The notes: a model not told the origin generated them from the letters alone. Shown: positions 1-11,225, counted from the first letter of the stretch. The stretch is DNA of 64,000 nucleotides from Silene latifolia (GCF_048544455.1 NC_133537.1:20149541-20213540), one strand, 5' to 3'. Numbers and translations are program-made.

Positions 1-984
1 ACCAACATCTCAATAAAGAGTAAAATAACCAAACCGCAATAAACACATTCCCAAAAACTAAGACTACTAGCTTGACAAAGGCAGGCTAAATATAGGATGT
101 AGTTAAGGGACAAAAGGTTAAATTTGGCTATGAGGGGTTTATGGGTAAAATGAATAAAGGGAAACCTCTACCACATGTGTCAACAAACCACGAACCCGAA
201 TGCACACAGCTATTAAGCAGATTAAGTTCATATTTATCCAAATTAATGTAACATGTCTCATAAGGAGTACTACTCACAATCCTAGATAAACTAGTCATGA
301 ATGACACCAATTATAAGCTCTAAACCTCAGAAATGATGTAGTTTGCCAAAAATCTAAGTCAAGTCTCAGGATTCAGCAAGATATTTAACGAAAACTCATA
401 GACTATGCATATATGATTCTACTAATAACATGTCAATTTAGCAAGGCTTAGGCATACACAGCTGAAAATGCAATGTCATCATTGAAATACTACCATTCCA
501 ACTCGACCTACATGCTAAAATATACGCGCAATTTGAATTTTTGAAATTTTTCAAAAATTTTTTTTTTTGAATTTTTTTGTATATATATAGGAAATGAAAT
601 AAACAATGCCAGCTGAAATGCAATAAACGTGAAACAGAAATGCAATAAAAATAATGCAAATGCGACGCAAAACCCTTCCCCAAACCAAATCACACAATGT
701 CCCCATTGTGCAAAATCATGTAATGAAATAAAAGGGAAACGGGAATTTGCGATAATAACCAAACAAGACATGAAAAGGACTTGGAAGCTCACAAGACTTT
801 AAGCGCAGCAAAAGGAAACCTCCCCAAACCAGCGTGAGTTAGGAGGTTTCAGTAGCCAGCAGTGCTACCATAAGTACCTGAAAAGACAGAATATACAGCG
901 CATTATCCGAGAAAACAAAATTGAAGCGGAAATTACGTGCAAAGAATTTAAAATTGGAGAAAGAACAACTCAGCATCGGGCTTT

Positions 985-1069
985 GGTCGATCGACCAATA
1001 TAGCTAGTCGATCGACCATGGGAATTGAAACAGTAGCTTTTGTCTTTGAATAAAGGCGATCGATCGACC
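985..1069. promoter_or_regulatory. Internal palindrome cluster, GGTCGATCGACC family
   Basis: Three copies of GGTCGATCGACC or one-base variants at 985-996, 1006-1017 and about 1056-1069. The word matches that of the element's own LTR (3001-3075, 3589-3692). It follows the CCGGG hairpin, the same order as in the Athila-like element at 45255-45617. Confidence 0.65.
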
Positions 1070-1307
1070 ACTATGGGGGCGATCTCATCTTTTGTCATAC
1101 CTGGCGAATAATGATCTTTGTTCTTGACATAACTCAATAAATTGAGTTAATGTGGTCTTTATACCTACAATTGCACATAATAACACGCCAAAAATTGCAT
1201 GACCCAAAATTATAGTCTATAGTCTTTAAAAACCAAGCACACGACTAAGAGTTTTTATTTCTAAACAACTATGAAGTTTTATTCAAAAAAAAAAAAACAA
1301 AACACAT

Positions 1308-1323
1308 CCGGGTTGCCTCCCGG
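1308..1323 (-). other. Conserved CCGGG...CCCGG hairpin
   Basis: CCGGGAGGCAACCCGG on the minus strand: 5-bp GC stem, 6-nt AGGCAA loop, about 80 nt past the end of the gag-like ORF. The identical 16-mer follows the integrase C-terminal ORF of the Athila-like element at 45255-45270. Confidence 0.7.
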
Positions 1324-1402
1324 CTAGCGCTGGTTTCAGACAGGTCCCGCTCGACCTCTTTTCCTTCAGCCAATTACTCTAATTGAGCCCAATCAAAGCA
1401 GC

Positions 1403-2308
1403 TCAAAGCTCGCAAAGAACTTTGTCAAATAGCTGCGCATGTGCTACACAAAACTGTAAGTAGCACCATAAGATAGTAGTAACATAGGAAATTAAAATGT
1501 AAAATCGTTTAAGTCTGACAAATTTCCTATGACAGCTCCCAAAATTGTCCACAAAGCTATTCTGCCCTCTAGCTAAGGGCGGAATATAAAAGCTCAAGTT
1601 AACCACAGGTGGAGAATTAACGAACTCAGGTGCATTCGACTCAATAATAACGCGAGTAGAATTAAAGTACTCTGACGAGTATGAAATGTGAGGTGGAGGA
1701 GTCTGGTCAACTAAGGGAGAAGGTGGATAATCGTCCCAAATGCATGGGATAGTAAAGTCAAATGGGTCAATGGGGTCTCCTAAAATAGGCTCATCATCGA
1801 TATCATCATAAGTATCCTATTTAACCTCTAGACTATCACTCTCCTCATCGCTAGACTCGTCAAGATGGAGGTTCTCAAAGAGAGCCTCCAAATCGTCCTC
1901 ACTAACATTGCAAGAATCATAAAGGGGTTGACTATCCTCATAAAAAGGGTTGTCAACCACGCTAATGGTCTCCTCTACGTCTCCGTCGGTATTTCCTAGA
2001 TTGGTTTCTAAGGTCTCACCCACCCCCTCATCTGAGTCAACATGAAGAGAAAAAGTAGGTTTAAGAGATTCAGTAGCAAACCAATTAAAGAATTCTAATA
2101 CCTCAATTACGGGGATTCCTTCGAAATCCCACTTACCTATAGACTCGAGGTATGCTCGCGTAAGGTCATTCATATGCCGAAAAATAGTGCAGCATATTTG
2201 GAGATCAGAAAAGGCATCTCGTCTGGGCTCAATAAACTCCCAAAGTCTGGCTAAATAAGCACCAAAGATTTCGTTCTCTTCCTGCGGAAAACTCAGAAGG
2301 AATGACAT
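1403..2308 (-). pseudogene. Gag-like ORF with one in-frame TAG and a hydrophobic tail
   Basis: About 300 codons in one frame, interrupted only by a TAG at 1817-1819. Residues 1-85 follow the pattern of the second half of the Retrotrans_gag capsid domain: an FPQEENE start, an aromatic/Leu spaced core, TRAYLES, then an EVLEFFNWFA helix. Residues ~90-163 are very acidic. After the stop codon the frame continues through a Pro-rich acidic stretch to a hydrophobic segment (FYILISYVTTILWCYLQF) and ends in VLCEL. No zinc knuckle or protease is visible. It starts 7 nt after the stem-loop at 2316-2343. Inference: a shortened gag kept by a non-autonomous element. The TAG could be decay or a readthrough site; one copy cannot decide. 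Confidence 0.6.
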
Positions 2309-2315
2309 GAGAACG

Positions 2316-2343
2316 GTCTCAAGGAACCGAAGCTCCTTGAGAC
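2316..2343 (-). other. Stem-loop just downstream of the primer site
   Basis: A perfect 10-bp stem (GTCTCAAGGA / TCCTTGAGAC) with an 8-nt loop, about 40 nt downstream of the primer site and directly before the gag-like ORF. A near-identical stem occupies the same place in the Athila-like element at 22599-22624. Confidence 0.7.
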
Positions 2344-2384
2344 AAGAAATAAACTAAATAAAAGCAACTAAAACTAGCGCTGCC

Positions 2385-2402
2385 TCCCCGGCAACGGCGC
2401 CA
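2385..2402 (-). other. Primer binding site, tRNA-Asp type
   Basis: On the minus strand the 18 bases TGGCGCCGTTGCCGGGGA follow the LTR after a 5-nt gap. This is the complement of the 3' end of plant tRNA-Asp, the primer known for Athila-lineage elements. It fixes element orientation and the LTR edge. Confidence 0.9.
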
Positions 2403-3000
2403 AAATTTGATACCGTCGTTTAGTATCAAAAATAATATTTATAACCTAAATACTACTAATGAAGCTAGTGGCGGTCGGGGTCGATCCAGGAGGTAGGGAG
2501 ATTATAGTTGCTTTCAATTCTAGTCTAATCTGAGAATAGAGTGAGGGGGTTTTGATGAGAATTATAACTAAATCTAATAACATAAACTAAATAAACAAAT
2601 AATAGTAGCAAAAGATGTAAAAAATGATAAAAAGAATGCTAAAACGGTCGGTTCACTGTAGCTACGACGACGGGTTCCTAAGTAAGTCCGAATAATCACG
2701 ATAGGCGGGAAAATAAGAAGTCCTCTCGGTCCATTATTAACTAGTAGCGCCTCTCTGCCTATGCCACTGGTCCCTAGGTCTCACTAATACTAGATCTCGC
2801 CCTGAAAAGTGATTCCTAATGCCTAAACTTTACCTATCTTTCGATCTTAGTAAGATTTAGTCGTTTCAATTTAGTCAAATTCCCTCCCCTATCTCTCGAT
2901 CTCTGGGTCGGTCAATTCCTAAGCATTTAACAAGTCTCCTCTCGGTCTCGTTGTCAAATATTGCAATTAAAACATTGAAACGGTGCTATTCTATCGCGCG

Positions 3001-3075
3001 TCGATCGATCGACCGACTAAGCTAGTCGATCGACCAACAATCGATCGATCGACTGACTAATCCAGTCGATCGACC
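3001..3075. promoter_or_regulatory. LTR palindrome cluster 1, TCGATCGACC family
   Basis: Four closely spaced copies of TCGATCGACC/TCGATCGACT, two enlarged to TCGATCGATCGACC. Inside the LTR, downstream of the TATA-like box on the transcribed strand. Confidence 0.65.
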
Positions 3076-3588
3076 ATGGTCCGTCATCAGGTCACCTATT
3101 CTACGTCGTCTTCGCTACAGATCCCCTCGCATCTTAGCATGGGAATATTTAGCTACGCATGATAGAATTAATAACAACAACTAAATTAACAATTAACGAA
3201 AACGAATACATAATTAAACTAACTAAGCAATAGAGATGCATAAAACGAAATATTGATGGCTTTGGGAACTAATCTAATCAATTCTAAACTACTGAAACGA
3301 ATTAAAGCAACGAATTAAAACTGAAATAAAGGAACAATTACCGAAACAAGAGGAAAAAAGAAGAATTGTAATTGAATGCAAAGAATGAACTTTTATTGAG
3401 AAATTTAAAGTAATTGCAAAACTAAACTATGGCGAATACCTGATCTTGGTATTCCCCGAGATTCGGTCCTCCTCCCCTGATTACAGGAGTCATCCTTAAA
3501 TAGTGTAATCACGCAACTCTTATTCCTAAACCTAAAGTACAATGGGCTTTCTAATTCTCGTTCTTAATTTGCGTCAGATTCGAAGCTT

Positions 3589-3692
3589 GGTCGATCGACC
3601 AATGAGTCCAGTCGATCGACCAAGGTACCTGGCACAGTATCTTCTGGAATTCGCGCTCTGGTCGATCGACCATGTAGGTCAATCGATCGACC
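3589..3692. promoter_or_regulatory. LTR palindrome cluster 2, upstream of the TATA-like box
   Basis: Four copies of GGTCGATCGACC or near variants at about 3589, 3610, 3660 and 3680. On the minus strand they lie about 90-190 bp upstream of a TATTTAAG box. This is the usual position of such clusters in the other gypsy LTRs here. Confidence 0.65.
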
Positions 3693-4190
3693 AAGGGTCC
3701 TGTACAGTAATGCATTCTGACGAATTTTGCAGCGCGCAATGATCTTAAAAGAGCTGCCATTTCTTCGTTACTTAGTCAATTCAAGCGTTCTACGCGGCGT
3801 TGAAAAGCTAAGAGGATCAGCTTTCACCTCCAATTGGAATCACTCGATTATCAGCTCTAGAACTCGAGATATTACCATCTGAATCAGGCTGCAATATCGT
3901 GAAGTGATTCTTTGCTTGTTAAACTCGTACGCACCCATGCTTTTGCTATCTTTAGGCCTTGAAACGCGTACCAAGATCATTCCTCGAGTCACTACTTCAT
4001 GTCAGGTCCTATGATAAATACTCGGGGACAGATTCGGCTCATTTTCCGCTGAATTCTTCACATTTCTGCAATATTACACAAAAACACGAAAGTAGACGGA
4101 AATAGGGAAAATAGTAGCATAAACTACATAATTGAGCTCTGAAATGCGTGTAAAATAGGGTGTAAAACGTCATATTTAGGACACGCATCA

Positions 4191-4863
4191 TGGAGACGGC
4201 TTTCACGGCGGGGGTTAAGGTAGGAGCTCAAGATCAACACCTCCATGGATTTGAGCTTGCTCGGGTCTTTCCTTTCATAGAGGAGGTTGGTCAAGGAGCG
4301 CAAGAAAATATTTGGGACGGGGTGCTCGATATCACTAGTCTTCATGTTACTCACACTAATCCTTTCCTTACTCTTGTAAAGATGAAAATACTTTAAAGCT
4401 TTCATGTCTTTCTCAACCTTATCATGATGACCCACGACTCGCTTACCCACTCCTAGATGGTCGGTCAAGGCATCACTACCTAGGTTAAAAGTGGTATTCT
4501 TGAGCCTAAAACTCACATCATGGGTCTCCTTGTCTAGGTGAAGGAGCTCAAAAACTCAAGGGTGAGGTTATGGTAGCTTATCTCCTCCAAGTTGTACAAA
4601 CCCTTCAATCTGAGAACCGTAAAGATGTTATGCACCTCCTTCTCTATCCCTAAGGCCTCCAAGGTACTTACCGATGTGCACTTGGTTAGGGCCATCCTCC
4701 TAGTGGCTAGCACCTCAAACCTATCTCGATGCTCCTCACTCCCAAAAGCTATTGACGGGTAGTCCGGGAGGGTGATAGCGAGCGGTGGCTCTTGTTGAGG
4801 TTGGCGGGAATTCCTTCCACAGTCGGTTCTAGCGTTCCTTGACATGCTACAAGAGAAAATCAC
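4191..4863 (-). pseudogene. Athila-type post-pol ORF, 5' fragment, frameshifted
   Basis: Two overlapping reading frames (4863-4534 and 4516-4191) together resemble the first two thirds of the ORF at 33866-35158. Shared landmarks are a YRSLVLEFLSC-like block (here YHNLTLEFLSSF), the FRLENVSRT-like stretch (here FRLKNTTFN), and the FLSGTLFARRDP...ESYLN block (here FLRSLTNLLYERKDP...SSYLN). A frameshift lies near 4520-4535 and the C-terminus is cut by the LTR at 4190. Just before the ATG is TTTTCTCTTGTAG, a plausible splice acceptor. I associate the family with the Athila ORF-1 type (PF03078); its biochemical role is not established. Confidence 0.6.
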
Positions 4864-6215
4864 ACACTAGATATGGAATGGGAAAGGTAAGAATTTGAAG
4901 CCAATTTTGGATATGAATGAAAATTCTCCCGACTTCTCAAATTGATCGATACCAAATAAAAGGAATTTACAATATGGTTTTCTTTGTATTTAACCACCCT
5001 TTCAAAATTTTCTTATGTTACAAATTCTTTTCCGGAAATTAAAGATCCTTGTGACATAATATGGTTTTAAAACATGACTTTAATTACATGTATTATTCTT
5101 ATTCATCATCCAACTTGTCAAATTTTGATTTAACCATGACACACTACACCTTAAAGTTTCACTTAAGCGGTTACAAGTTATTATCATCAACAAAATTTTG
5201 TTAAAATTGGTGAAGATAAAATTTAGGTTGTCAAAATTTAAAAGAAATCCGGGTGAGTGAAATGCTTCTTTGCCATTTTAAAGTCTTTAAATTGGACAAC
5301 TTTTCAAGGGTAAGATTACTTCAAATATCATGGCTTGGAGTTTTGAGAAGTCACAAGTAAGTAGCAACACAAGTAGTGAACATAAAAATTAAATTTGACA
5401 TGGTTAGTGTCGGATTTTCTTTTTTCAAGAATTTGAGACAAAATTTCCTTTAATCTCTCTTATAGATTAGTAACAACTATGAAATTCTCATCCCACAACA
5501 TAGTAAAATCACCTTTAGGACACAAAAATGCATTGTTCATGGTAGTTTTAGGAGAAGTAAATTTCAGCCAAGTTTTTAAGACGAAATTGATTTCATTTTG
5601 GGACCACATACTACATTATCAACCAAGATATTAGTCTCATAAGGCAATTAAACTAAGTTTTACTCATGAAAAATCAAAATTTGGGCATGACTTGTCTATA
5701 ATTCGAAAATTTAAGACGAAATTTTAAGACGAAACTTTCAAATATTAAACAAGATCCATTCATGACAACAAAAGTTAAGCTTTTGTTGTTCAATTAGGCA
5801 CAACAACAATCACCAAAATCCCATTATTGACTCAAGAACGCCATTTTCGAGTTCATCAATGGTGGACAAAATTTCATCACAAAAATTTGATTTATATCAA
5901 TAATGGTGTAAAAAGCTTACTAGTATCATGAATTAAGTAAAAAGAACAACTAATTAACAAAACTCAAATGATTCAAGAGTGAACTAAAGAAAACTCAAAT
6001 TGGGAAAAAGATGGAAGAGGATGAATAAGCTTACCTTGACCAATTAGTGGGATTAGGTGAGAAAAGTGGAGTAATAGGATGAATTCCAAGCAAAATAGAA
6101 CAACAATGGAGGTTTTTGGGGTATTTTGGTGAGGAAAGAGATGAAGATATGAAGATAAGAATGAATAATTGGGGAAATAAGGGCTTTTAGACAAGTAGTC
6201 CAACCCATGTGAATC
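4864..6215 (-). other. Non-coding AT-rich stretch: possible leader and intron
   Basis: No credible coding sequence. On the minus strand 6190-6040 is a pyrimidine-rich leader-like segment ending in GGTCAAG|GTAAGCTT, a good splice-donor match. The next ~1.1 kb is AT-rich and ends in TTGTAG just before the ORF start at 4863, so 6035-4850 could be an intron between a leader exon and that ORF. This is inference from splice-site resemblance only. Confidence 0.35.
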
Positions 6216-6370
6216 CACTCGGTCGAGTGCCGAGTGTACTCGATCGAGTAGGACTCTACTCGGTCGAGTGAAAGACCCACTCGGTCGAGTGACGATTTTT
6301 TCCAGAATGTATTACTTCCTGGAACTGGGTCGACTCGGTCGAGTGCTTGCTCGAACTCAGTAGAGTGATC
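6216..6370. promoter_or_regulatory. Palindrome cluster, ACTCGGTCGAGT family
   Basis: At least five copies of ACTCGGTCGAGT or ACTCGATCGAGT, plus decayed ones. On the minus strand it lies about 570 nt inside the LTR at 6947-8549 and upstream of the leader-like segment. The outermost chromovirus has the same word at the comparable place in its 5' untranslated region. Confidence 0.65.
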
Positions 6371-6931
6371 CCATTGGGTTTAAATTCTCAATAAAATCTT
6401 ATCGATGGATTTCCTGCAAGACAATACAAGGTTCGGGGGTCCACCGTCTATCGGTGATTCGTCCCGAGTTAGCTCATGCGACATTAAGATCGCCGTCTCT
6501 TATCTACTACATCCACCATCGCACTTACTCTACCAAAATGATCACAATCTACATACTAACGATAGCACTATCAAGCGTTAGGTAAATACATGGTAGGAAT
6601 CAAGAGAATGGAATTATCATCTTCCAAAAGGTGTCATGACATGTAAATCTATTCATCCAATTTTCCGTATCTTACCATACATACGTGAAACTCATAGCAT
6701 GCAAGAGTCTAACAACAACCATATCATTCATGCAATCACACAACATTGTCTATATCGTTCACCCTTACTTATAACCACCCATGTAGTGACCAACCGGGGC
6801 AATAGGCACTAGTTTTGATATGAGGGCGCCCACTCATCCAAAACCGATCTCCTATCATACTCATGTCGGGTTCATTTTATTAGACACACCTAGGTTCAAT
6901 TTGGTTCATTCGTTTAGGTTCCAAAATTGAA
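6371..6931 (-). other. 5' untranslated region of a chromovirus-like element
   Basis: Between primer site and palindrome cluster; no ORF. Its first ~80 nt resemble the start of the 5' UTR of the outermost chromovirus (GGAACCTAAA..., AAAATGAACCCG...). It contains TTGTCTTGCAG near 6415, a possible splice acceptor. Confidence 0.5.
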
Positions 6932-6943
6932 GCTCTGATACCA
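6932..6943 (-). other. Primer binding site, initiator-Met tRNA type
   Basis: TGGTATCAGAGC on the minus strand, the standard primer site of chromovirus and copia elements, three bases from the LTR end at 6947. Confidence 0.85.
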
Positions 6944-7574
6944 CTTTGTAACACCCTCTTCTTACCCGGCCAAGGTAATTGGGAGATGTTACCTTCTCGG
7001 TTTCCCGAGGCGATGAAATCGGAGTCGCAATTGAGAAACAATTAACATAAATAAAATATTTAGTAGATTACATAGACAAAAATGAATAAAGGAAATGAAT
7101 AATACAACTCATAACTACTAAACTAATATAATCGACTATGCTCGACTCGAATGTCATCACGGCTCGTCCCTTCTCTCGCATGCTACCAAAGCTAACCTGT
7201 AAACAACTGCTCCCCATATGATCGGAAATATCATATGGATCGACACAGGCCACCCCGAAAATAGGTGACATTTACACGGACACAACAAACGTCAGTTTCA
7301 ATACACAAACATAATATAAGACTCGATAAGTGTAGAGGCGACATAAATTGTGTGATTGAGACTCGATTATGCATTCACCATACCGGTACCAGGACACGCC
7401 CAGGCGTACCCACAACCACCGGTGACAGGGATACGCCCACGACACCACGCCTCACACAAAGGTACCGGGACACGCCCAGATGTACCGGGTCCGAAAGCCA
7501 ACCAGATCCCCTGTCAGACGTCATGCCTCAACCACACGAGTCCCTCTGTGACTCAAGCCATTAATGTGCATATC

Positions 7575-7601
7575 CCCCTTGGAGTGGGAGGCTCCAAGGG
7601 G
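7575..7601 (-). other. LTR stem-loop with a 10-bp perfect stem
   Basis: CCCCTTGGAG pairs exactly with CTCCAAGGGG across a 7-nt loop, following TTAATGTGCA. The equivalent hairpin in the outermost chromovirus LTR (49811-49836) has three different, compensating base pairs. Further small stem-loops lie upstream (7385-7410, 7461-7487, 7539-7555). Confidence 0.65.
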
Positions 7602-8314
7602 CGACCCGAGCGCAAGACAATTTCCCAACCGTCTTACATCTCTTTAACCATCAAATACCACCACCAAAGACTTCCAACACAACACATTCACAAACATACA
7701 TGATAAATGGAAGAATAACATTAAACATATGACTCTTTCATGAATCCAATCCCACATGTTATGAACAACCACCCTTCGACTACTCATGCGACATCCAAAC
7801 CGACTCATGAATATACTAACAAGGAAAAGACACCCAAATATGCATACATAATATTGAAACCGAGTAGGATAACCTACCTTTTAGCATAATCCATAAGCTA
7901 ATCGAAATCACCAAGTATTCATCTCATAAAATCGTCTCATCCTACATAAATCATATAATAACTATCACAAATCACTTTATACTATAATAGAATATAAAAC
8001 CCCTTATTATTAGTCACTAATTACTCATTTTACATAACTAAATACTAATTAATCTCTCTTAGTAAACCCTAACTCGAGATTAACATAAGACAAGGAGGAA
8101 AAAGGTGAGATGTCGACTTACAAAGGTAGATCGGGGGTTAGGAGGGGTATTCCATTATTAATCCAAGCTTGAAGACCAATGTGGAGGTTTAGGGAGCATT
8201 TTAGAGAGAGGAGAGAGTGTTTTAGAGTAAGAAGGAAAGAGAATAAGAATGAAGGGGATAATGTTTGGATAGGATGAAATCCCGATATATCATTTTTCGG
8301 GTACATCACAGCAC

Positions 8315-8403
8315 CACTTGACCGAGTGAACGGTTCACTCGACCGAGTGGCACTCACTAGGTCGATAATACTCCTCACTTGACCGAGTGCCAACTCACTT
8401 GGT
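8315..8403. promoter_or_regulatory. LTR palindrome cluster, ACTCGACCGAGT family
   Basis: Four to five copies of (A/C)ACT(C/T)GACCGAGTG in 90 bp, within the LTR and upstream of the transcribed portion on the minus strand. Confidence 0.6.
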
Positions 8404-8552
8404 CCATTAATGGTTCTACTCTGTCCACTAAAAGACTACTAGGTCTTACTTGGTCTCGTAGGAGGGGTCATCCTTTACTTCCGAGTATACGTGGGTTCCC
8501 TCACGTGTCCCTAGGTCTTTTATGGGTCCCAAATTATCCGATTATTACAGGA

Positions 8553-9340
8553 GGCCCCCAATAATAGCACGATAATCTAAAGGATTTGATATAGTCGTGC
8601 CATGATTAGGAAACAAAGGAGGATGAGGTACCATAGGAGTAGGAAGAGGCCTGGATTCGTTCTTTTTGTGACATTCCAAAAGGTCCAAAATATATTTGGA
8701 CTAAGTGAGAAGGAGACCTGCAGAATTCGGTGTGATGTCGACACCCAAAAAATAAGACAGAGGACTTAAGTCCTTTAGCGAGAAGCGATCAGCAAGAGTA
8801 GTAATGAAAGATGTTAGACGATCAGACTATGGACTAGTAACAATTATATTATCAACATAGACTAAAAAATAGATAGGAGAAGAAGAGTGATGAGAAATAA
8901 ATAAGGATGGATCCGCTGGGGATGCTCGAAAACCGTATTCAAGCAAAGCCGTCTTGAGTTCAGTATACCAAGCTCTAGGGGCTTGCTTGAGACCGTATAT
9001 CGCCTTTTTAAGAAGACGATGAGAAGATGGGCAGGAGCTATCAACAAAACCAGGCGGTTTCGCCATATACACTGTATCATTTAAAGAACCTTGTAAAAAT
9101 GCATTATTAACATCCAATTGCTGAATAGACCAAGAATTACCAACAACGAGAGAGAGAGAAGAAGACGAACCGTTGCCAGTTTCACAACTGGACTAAAAGT
9201 TTCAGAGTAATCGTTGATTAAAGCCTTTCGCAACGAGCCGAGCTTTATACTTGTGAATTGTGTTATCGGGATTGTATTTACTCCGAAACACCCATTTACA
9301 CCCAATTAAATTCCGACCAGCCTCAGGGGGAACAAGAGCC
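8553..9340 (-). pseudogene. Copia reverse transcriptase, frameshifted
   Basis: Two frames (9305-9081 and 9117-8827) carry the RVT_2 reverse transcriptase. Landmarks: [12 protein letters not shown] near the N-terminus, then WQMDVNNAFLQG-type sequence (here LDVNNAFLQGSL across the frameshift), KKAIYGLKQAPRAWY, and the active-site block YVDN where active copia enzymes have YVDD. A stop follows soon after; the frame beyond contains SYFLGV and then DYRAIIGGL before the gypsy LTR. The D-to-N change at a catalytic position plus frameshifts indicates a dead enzyme. Confidence 0.8.
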
Positions 9341-9619
9341 CATGTTTGATTTGCAGTAAGAGCATTAAATTCGTCTTACATAGCAGCCCAATAATGAGGG
9401 ATTGACAAGGCTTGCTTTGCCGTGGTAGGGAGAGAGCAAGTGGTGGAAAGGGTGGCTATTTTGGCATACTTCGGGTTAGGTTTCCTAATGTTATTAAGAA
9501 GACGAGTAGCTATATTACGGAGTGGAGGAGGATGAGGTGGCGGAGGAGGGGGAGATGGTGAGGCAGAGGATGCAGGAGATTGGGCAGGGGAGTGGCACGT
9601 GTTGTAAGGGAAGAAGGGA

Positions 9620-10609
9620 TTATGGCCGTGTTGGTTGTGTCAGTAGAGATGACAGTGGCAAGGGATATGGGTGAGGCAGAGGAGGGCGGAGGAGGAGAGG
9701 TAGGATAGGTGGGGTTCTGAGTATCCGTGAGAGGAGGATTAGGTAGCAAGGGAAGCATGATGGTGCACCAGCGAGCAGGAGAATAGTCAGTAGTGGTGTC
9801 GGATTTTGTGAGTTCAGGGAACGGGTAAGTGTCTCCACAAATTTAACATGATAGGATATATAGAGACAATTAGTAAGAGGGTTAAGACAATGATAAGCAC
9901 TTTGAGAGGCGGAGTACCCCACGAAAATGCAAGGTTTGGAACGAGGATCAAGTTTGTGCAAGGCATAAGGGCGAAGCCATGGATAGCATAAGCATCCAAA
10001 GCTGCAGAGTTTATCGTAATTAGGGAATTTTTGAAATAGTTTTAGATATGGAGAAGAGTTAGAGAGTGGGGGAGTCAGAAGACGGTTAATTAAATAGACC
10101 GCTATAGAAAAGGCGTGAGGCCAGAAGTGAAGAGGGAAATGAGCGTGGGATAAGAGAGATAGACCAGCTTCAACAACATGACGGTGACGACGCACGGCAT
10201 AGCCGTTATGTTCTGGTGTATGAGGACGAGAGGTAATATGAGAGACACCATTGTCAGACAATGAGGGTGAAAGCTTGATGTATTCACCTCCATTGTCCCG
10301 AAAAACTTGTTTAATTTGACAATTAAAAAAAACTTCGACAATGGCTTTGAAACGATGGAATACAATGAAAGTGTCCGACTTATTTTTAAGAGGATAAAGC
10401 CAAACATATTTTGTAAAGTGGTCAAAGAAAATCACATAATATTTGTAATTATCATATGAGATTATGGGAGAAGTCCAGACGTCAGTAAAGATTAATTCGA
10501 GAGGAGCAGAAGTAAATAACGAAGATTCAGAAAAGGCTAGTTTATGACTTTTATTGATATCACAGGCATTACAATTAGAATAAATAAGATTCAGAATTTT
10601 TAATGACAA
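9620..10609 (-). pseudogene. Copia integrase
   Basis: An open stretch of about 330 codons. The N-terminal end has the remnant of the zinc motif (NCNACDINKSHKLAF), followed by the core: IFTDVWTSP (first Asp), FDHFTKYVWLYPL, FRDNGGEYI (second Asp), then the NGYAVRRHRHVVEAGLS block where intact elements have NGxxERKHR, so the catalytic Glu is replaced. It continues through FWPHAFSIAVYLINRL and FGCLCYPWLRPY. The C-terminal Pro-rich tail drifts out of frame. Confidence 0.8.
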
Positions 10610-10735
10610 AGTATTACATAAATAAGCTTGAACAGATTTAGAAGGGTGCCCTAATTTGTGATGCCATGTGACGGAAGGAGCTATTAATCCGAGATTGACT
10701 TGAAGAGAGGGTGGATGTCAGAGGTAGATGCCATC

Positions 10736-11220
10736 TTAATGATTCCCTTGAAGGAGAACTTGATTCGTTTGAATAACCTTTATTAAGAAGGAAAAGGATG
10801 AGAATTCAATGATAGCATTATTGTCTCGAAAAAATTGAGAAACAGATAAAATTTTATGAGAAATTCGAGGAACATATAAAATATTGGAAAATTGTAAAGA
10901 AGAGGAGGAAGTGAGAATTGTAAAGGAACCAATATTAGAGATAGGAAGAGAAGTACCGTCACCAATTACGACATCGTCAGAGCCATCATACGATGTATGA
11001 AGAGATAGTGTAACAAAGGTCATTGGTGATGTGATGACTAGCACCGTTGTCAATAATCCACGGGCGAGAGGAAGAGAGAGTAGAGGCAACAGCAGTAAGG
11101 GCTTGAGGTTGGGCAGAATTACCTGGAGCAGACCGAGGTGGGAACAGATCAAGTAGCTGAATGTTGGGAAAGTCGCATTTGAATTTGCGACAAATAGTGA
11201 GGTAGTGTCCATTGAACGTA
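10736..11220 (-). pseudogene. Copia protease and pre-integrase region, degraded
   Basis: Recognisable pieces: DDVVIGDGTSLPISNIGSFTI, then LQFSNILYVPRISHKILSVSQF, typical of the protease C-terminal half leading to the pre-integrase segment of copia polyproteins. A protease DxGA active site is not readable in the same frame; frameshifts near 11030 probably explain this. Confidence 0.65.
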
Positions 11221-11225
11221 CAGTA

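Larger units (their letters stand above)
1..4190 (-). mobile_element. Non-autonomous Athila-like Ty3/gypsy element, 5' part (TR-GAG-like)
   Basis: Minus-strand LTR retrotransposon whose other LTR lies left of the window. Seen: a 1783-bp LTR at 2408-4190 with TG/CA ends, an 18-nt primer site matching the 3' end of plant tRNA-Asp, and directly behind it a gag-like ORF (2308-1403). After that ORF come a CCGGG hairpin, a palindrome cluster and AT-rich sequence resembling, in antisense, the region downstream of integrase in the Athila-like element at 21132-48601. No protease, reverse transcriptase or integrase is present, so this copy appears to have gone from gag straight to the 3' untranslated region. 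The right end cuts a post-pol ORF fragment (4191-4863). No TSD can be tested because the left end is missing. Confidence 0.75.
2408..4190 (-). repeat. LTR (5' LTR) of the non-autonomous Athila-like element
   Basis: Read on the minus strand it begins TGATGCGTG and ends TATCA, followed by five bases and the tRNA-Asp primer site. The start resembles the LTR start of the Athila-like element at 21132 (TGATACGTGCAT). A TATA-like TATTTAAG lies near 3494-3503 (minus), with palindrome clusters at 3589-3692 (upstream) and 3001-3075 (downstream). Confidence 0.85.
6947..8549 (-). repeat. LTR of a chromovirus-like Ty3/gypsy element
   Basis: 1603 bp with TG/CA-type ends (TGTAACACC ... ATTATTACA on the plus strand), next to a tRNA-iMet primer site. 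The first bases match the LTR of the outermost chromovirus (TGTAACACC). It contains a palindrome cluster (8315-8403) and a strong stem-loop (7575-7601). Its right end cuts the copia reading frame at 8550 within an IIGGL motif, so it inserted there. The second LTR is not in the window; GGAGG (8550-8554) would be one half of the TSD. Confidence 0.75.

Noticed and set aside
7265-7703. Two ORFs of 99 and 115 codons on the plus strand of the LTR at 6947-8549
   Set aside because: They are antisense to the LTR transcript and cross the repeated stem-loops; Pro/Thr/Arg-rich without family similarity.
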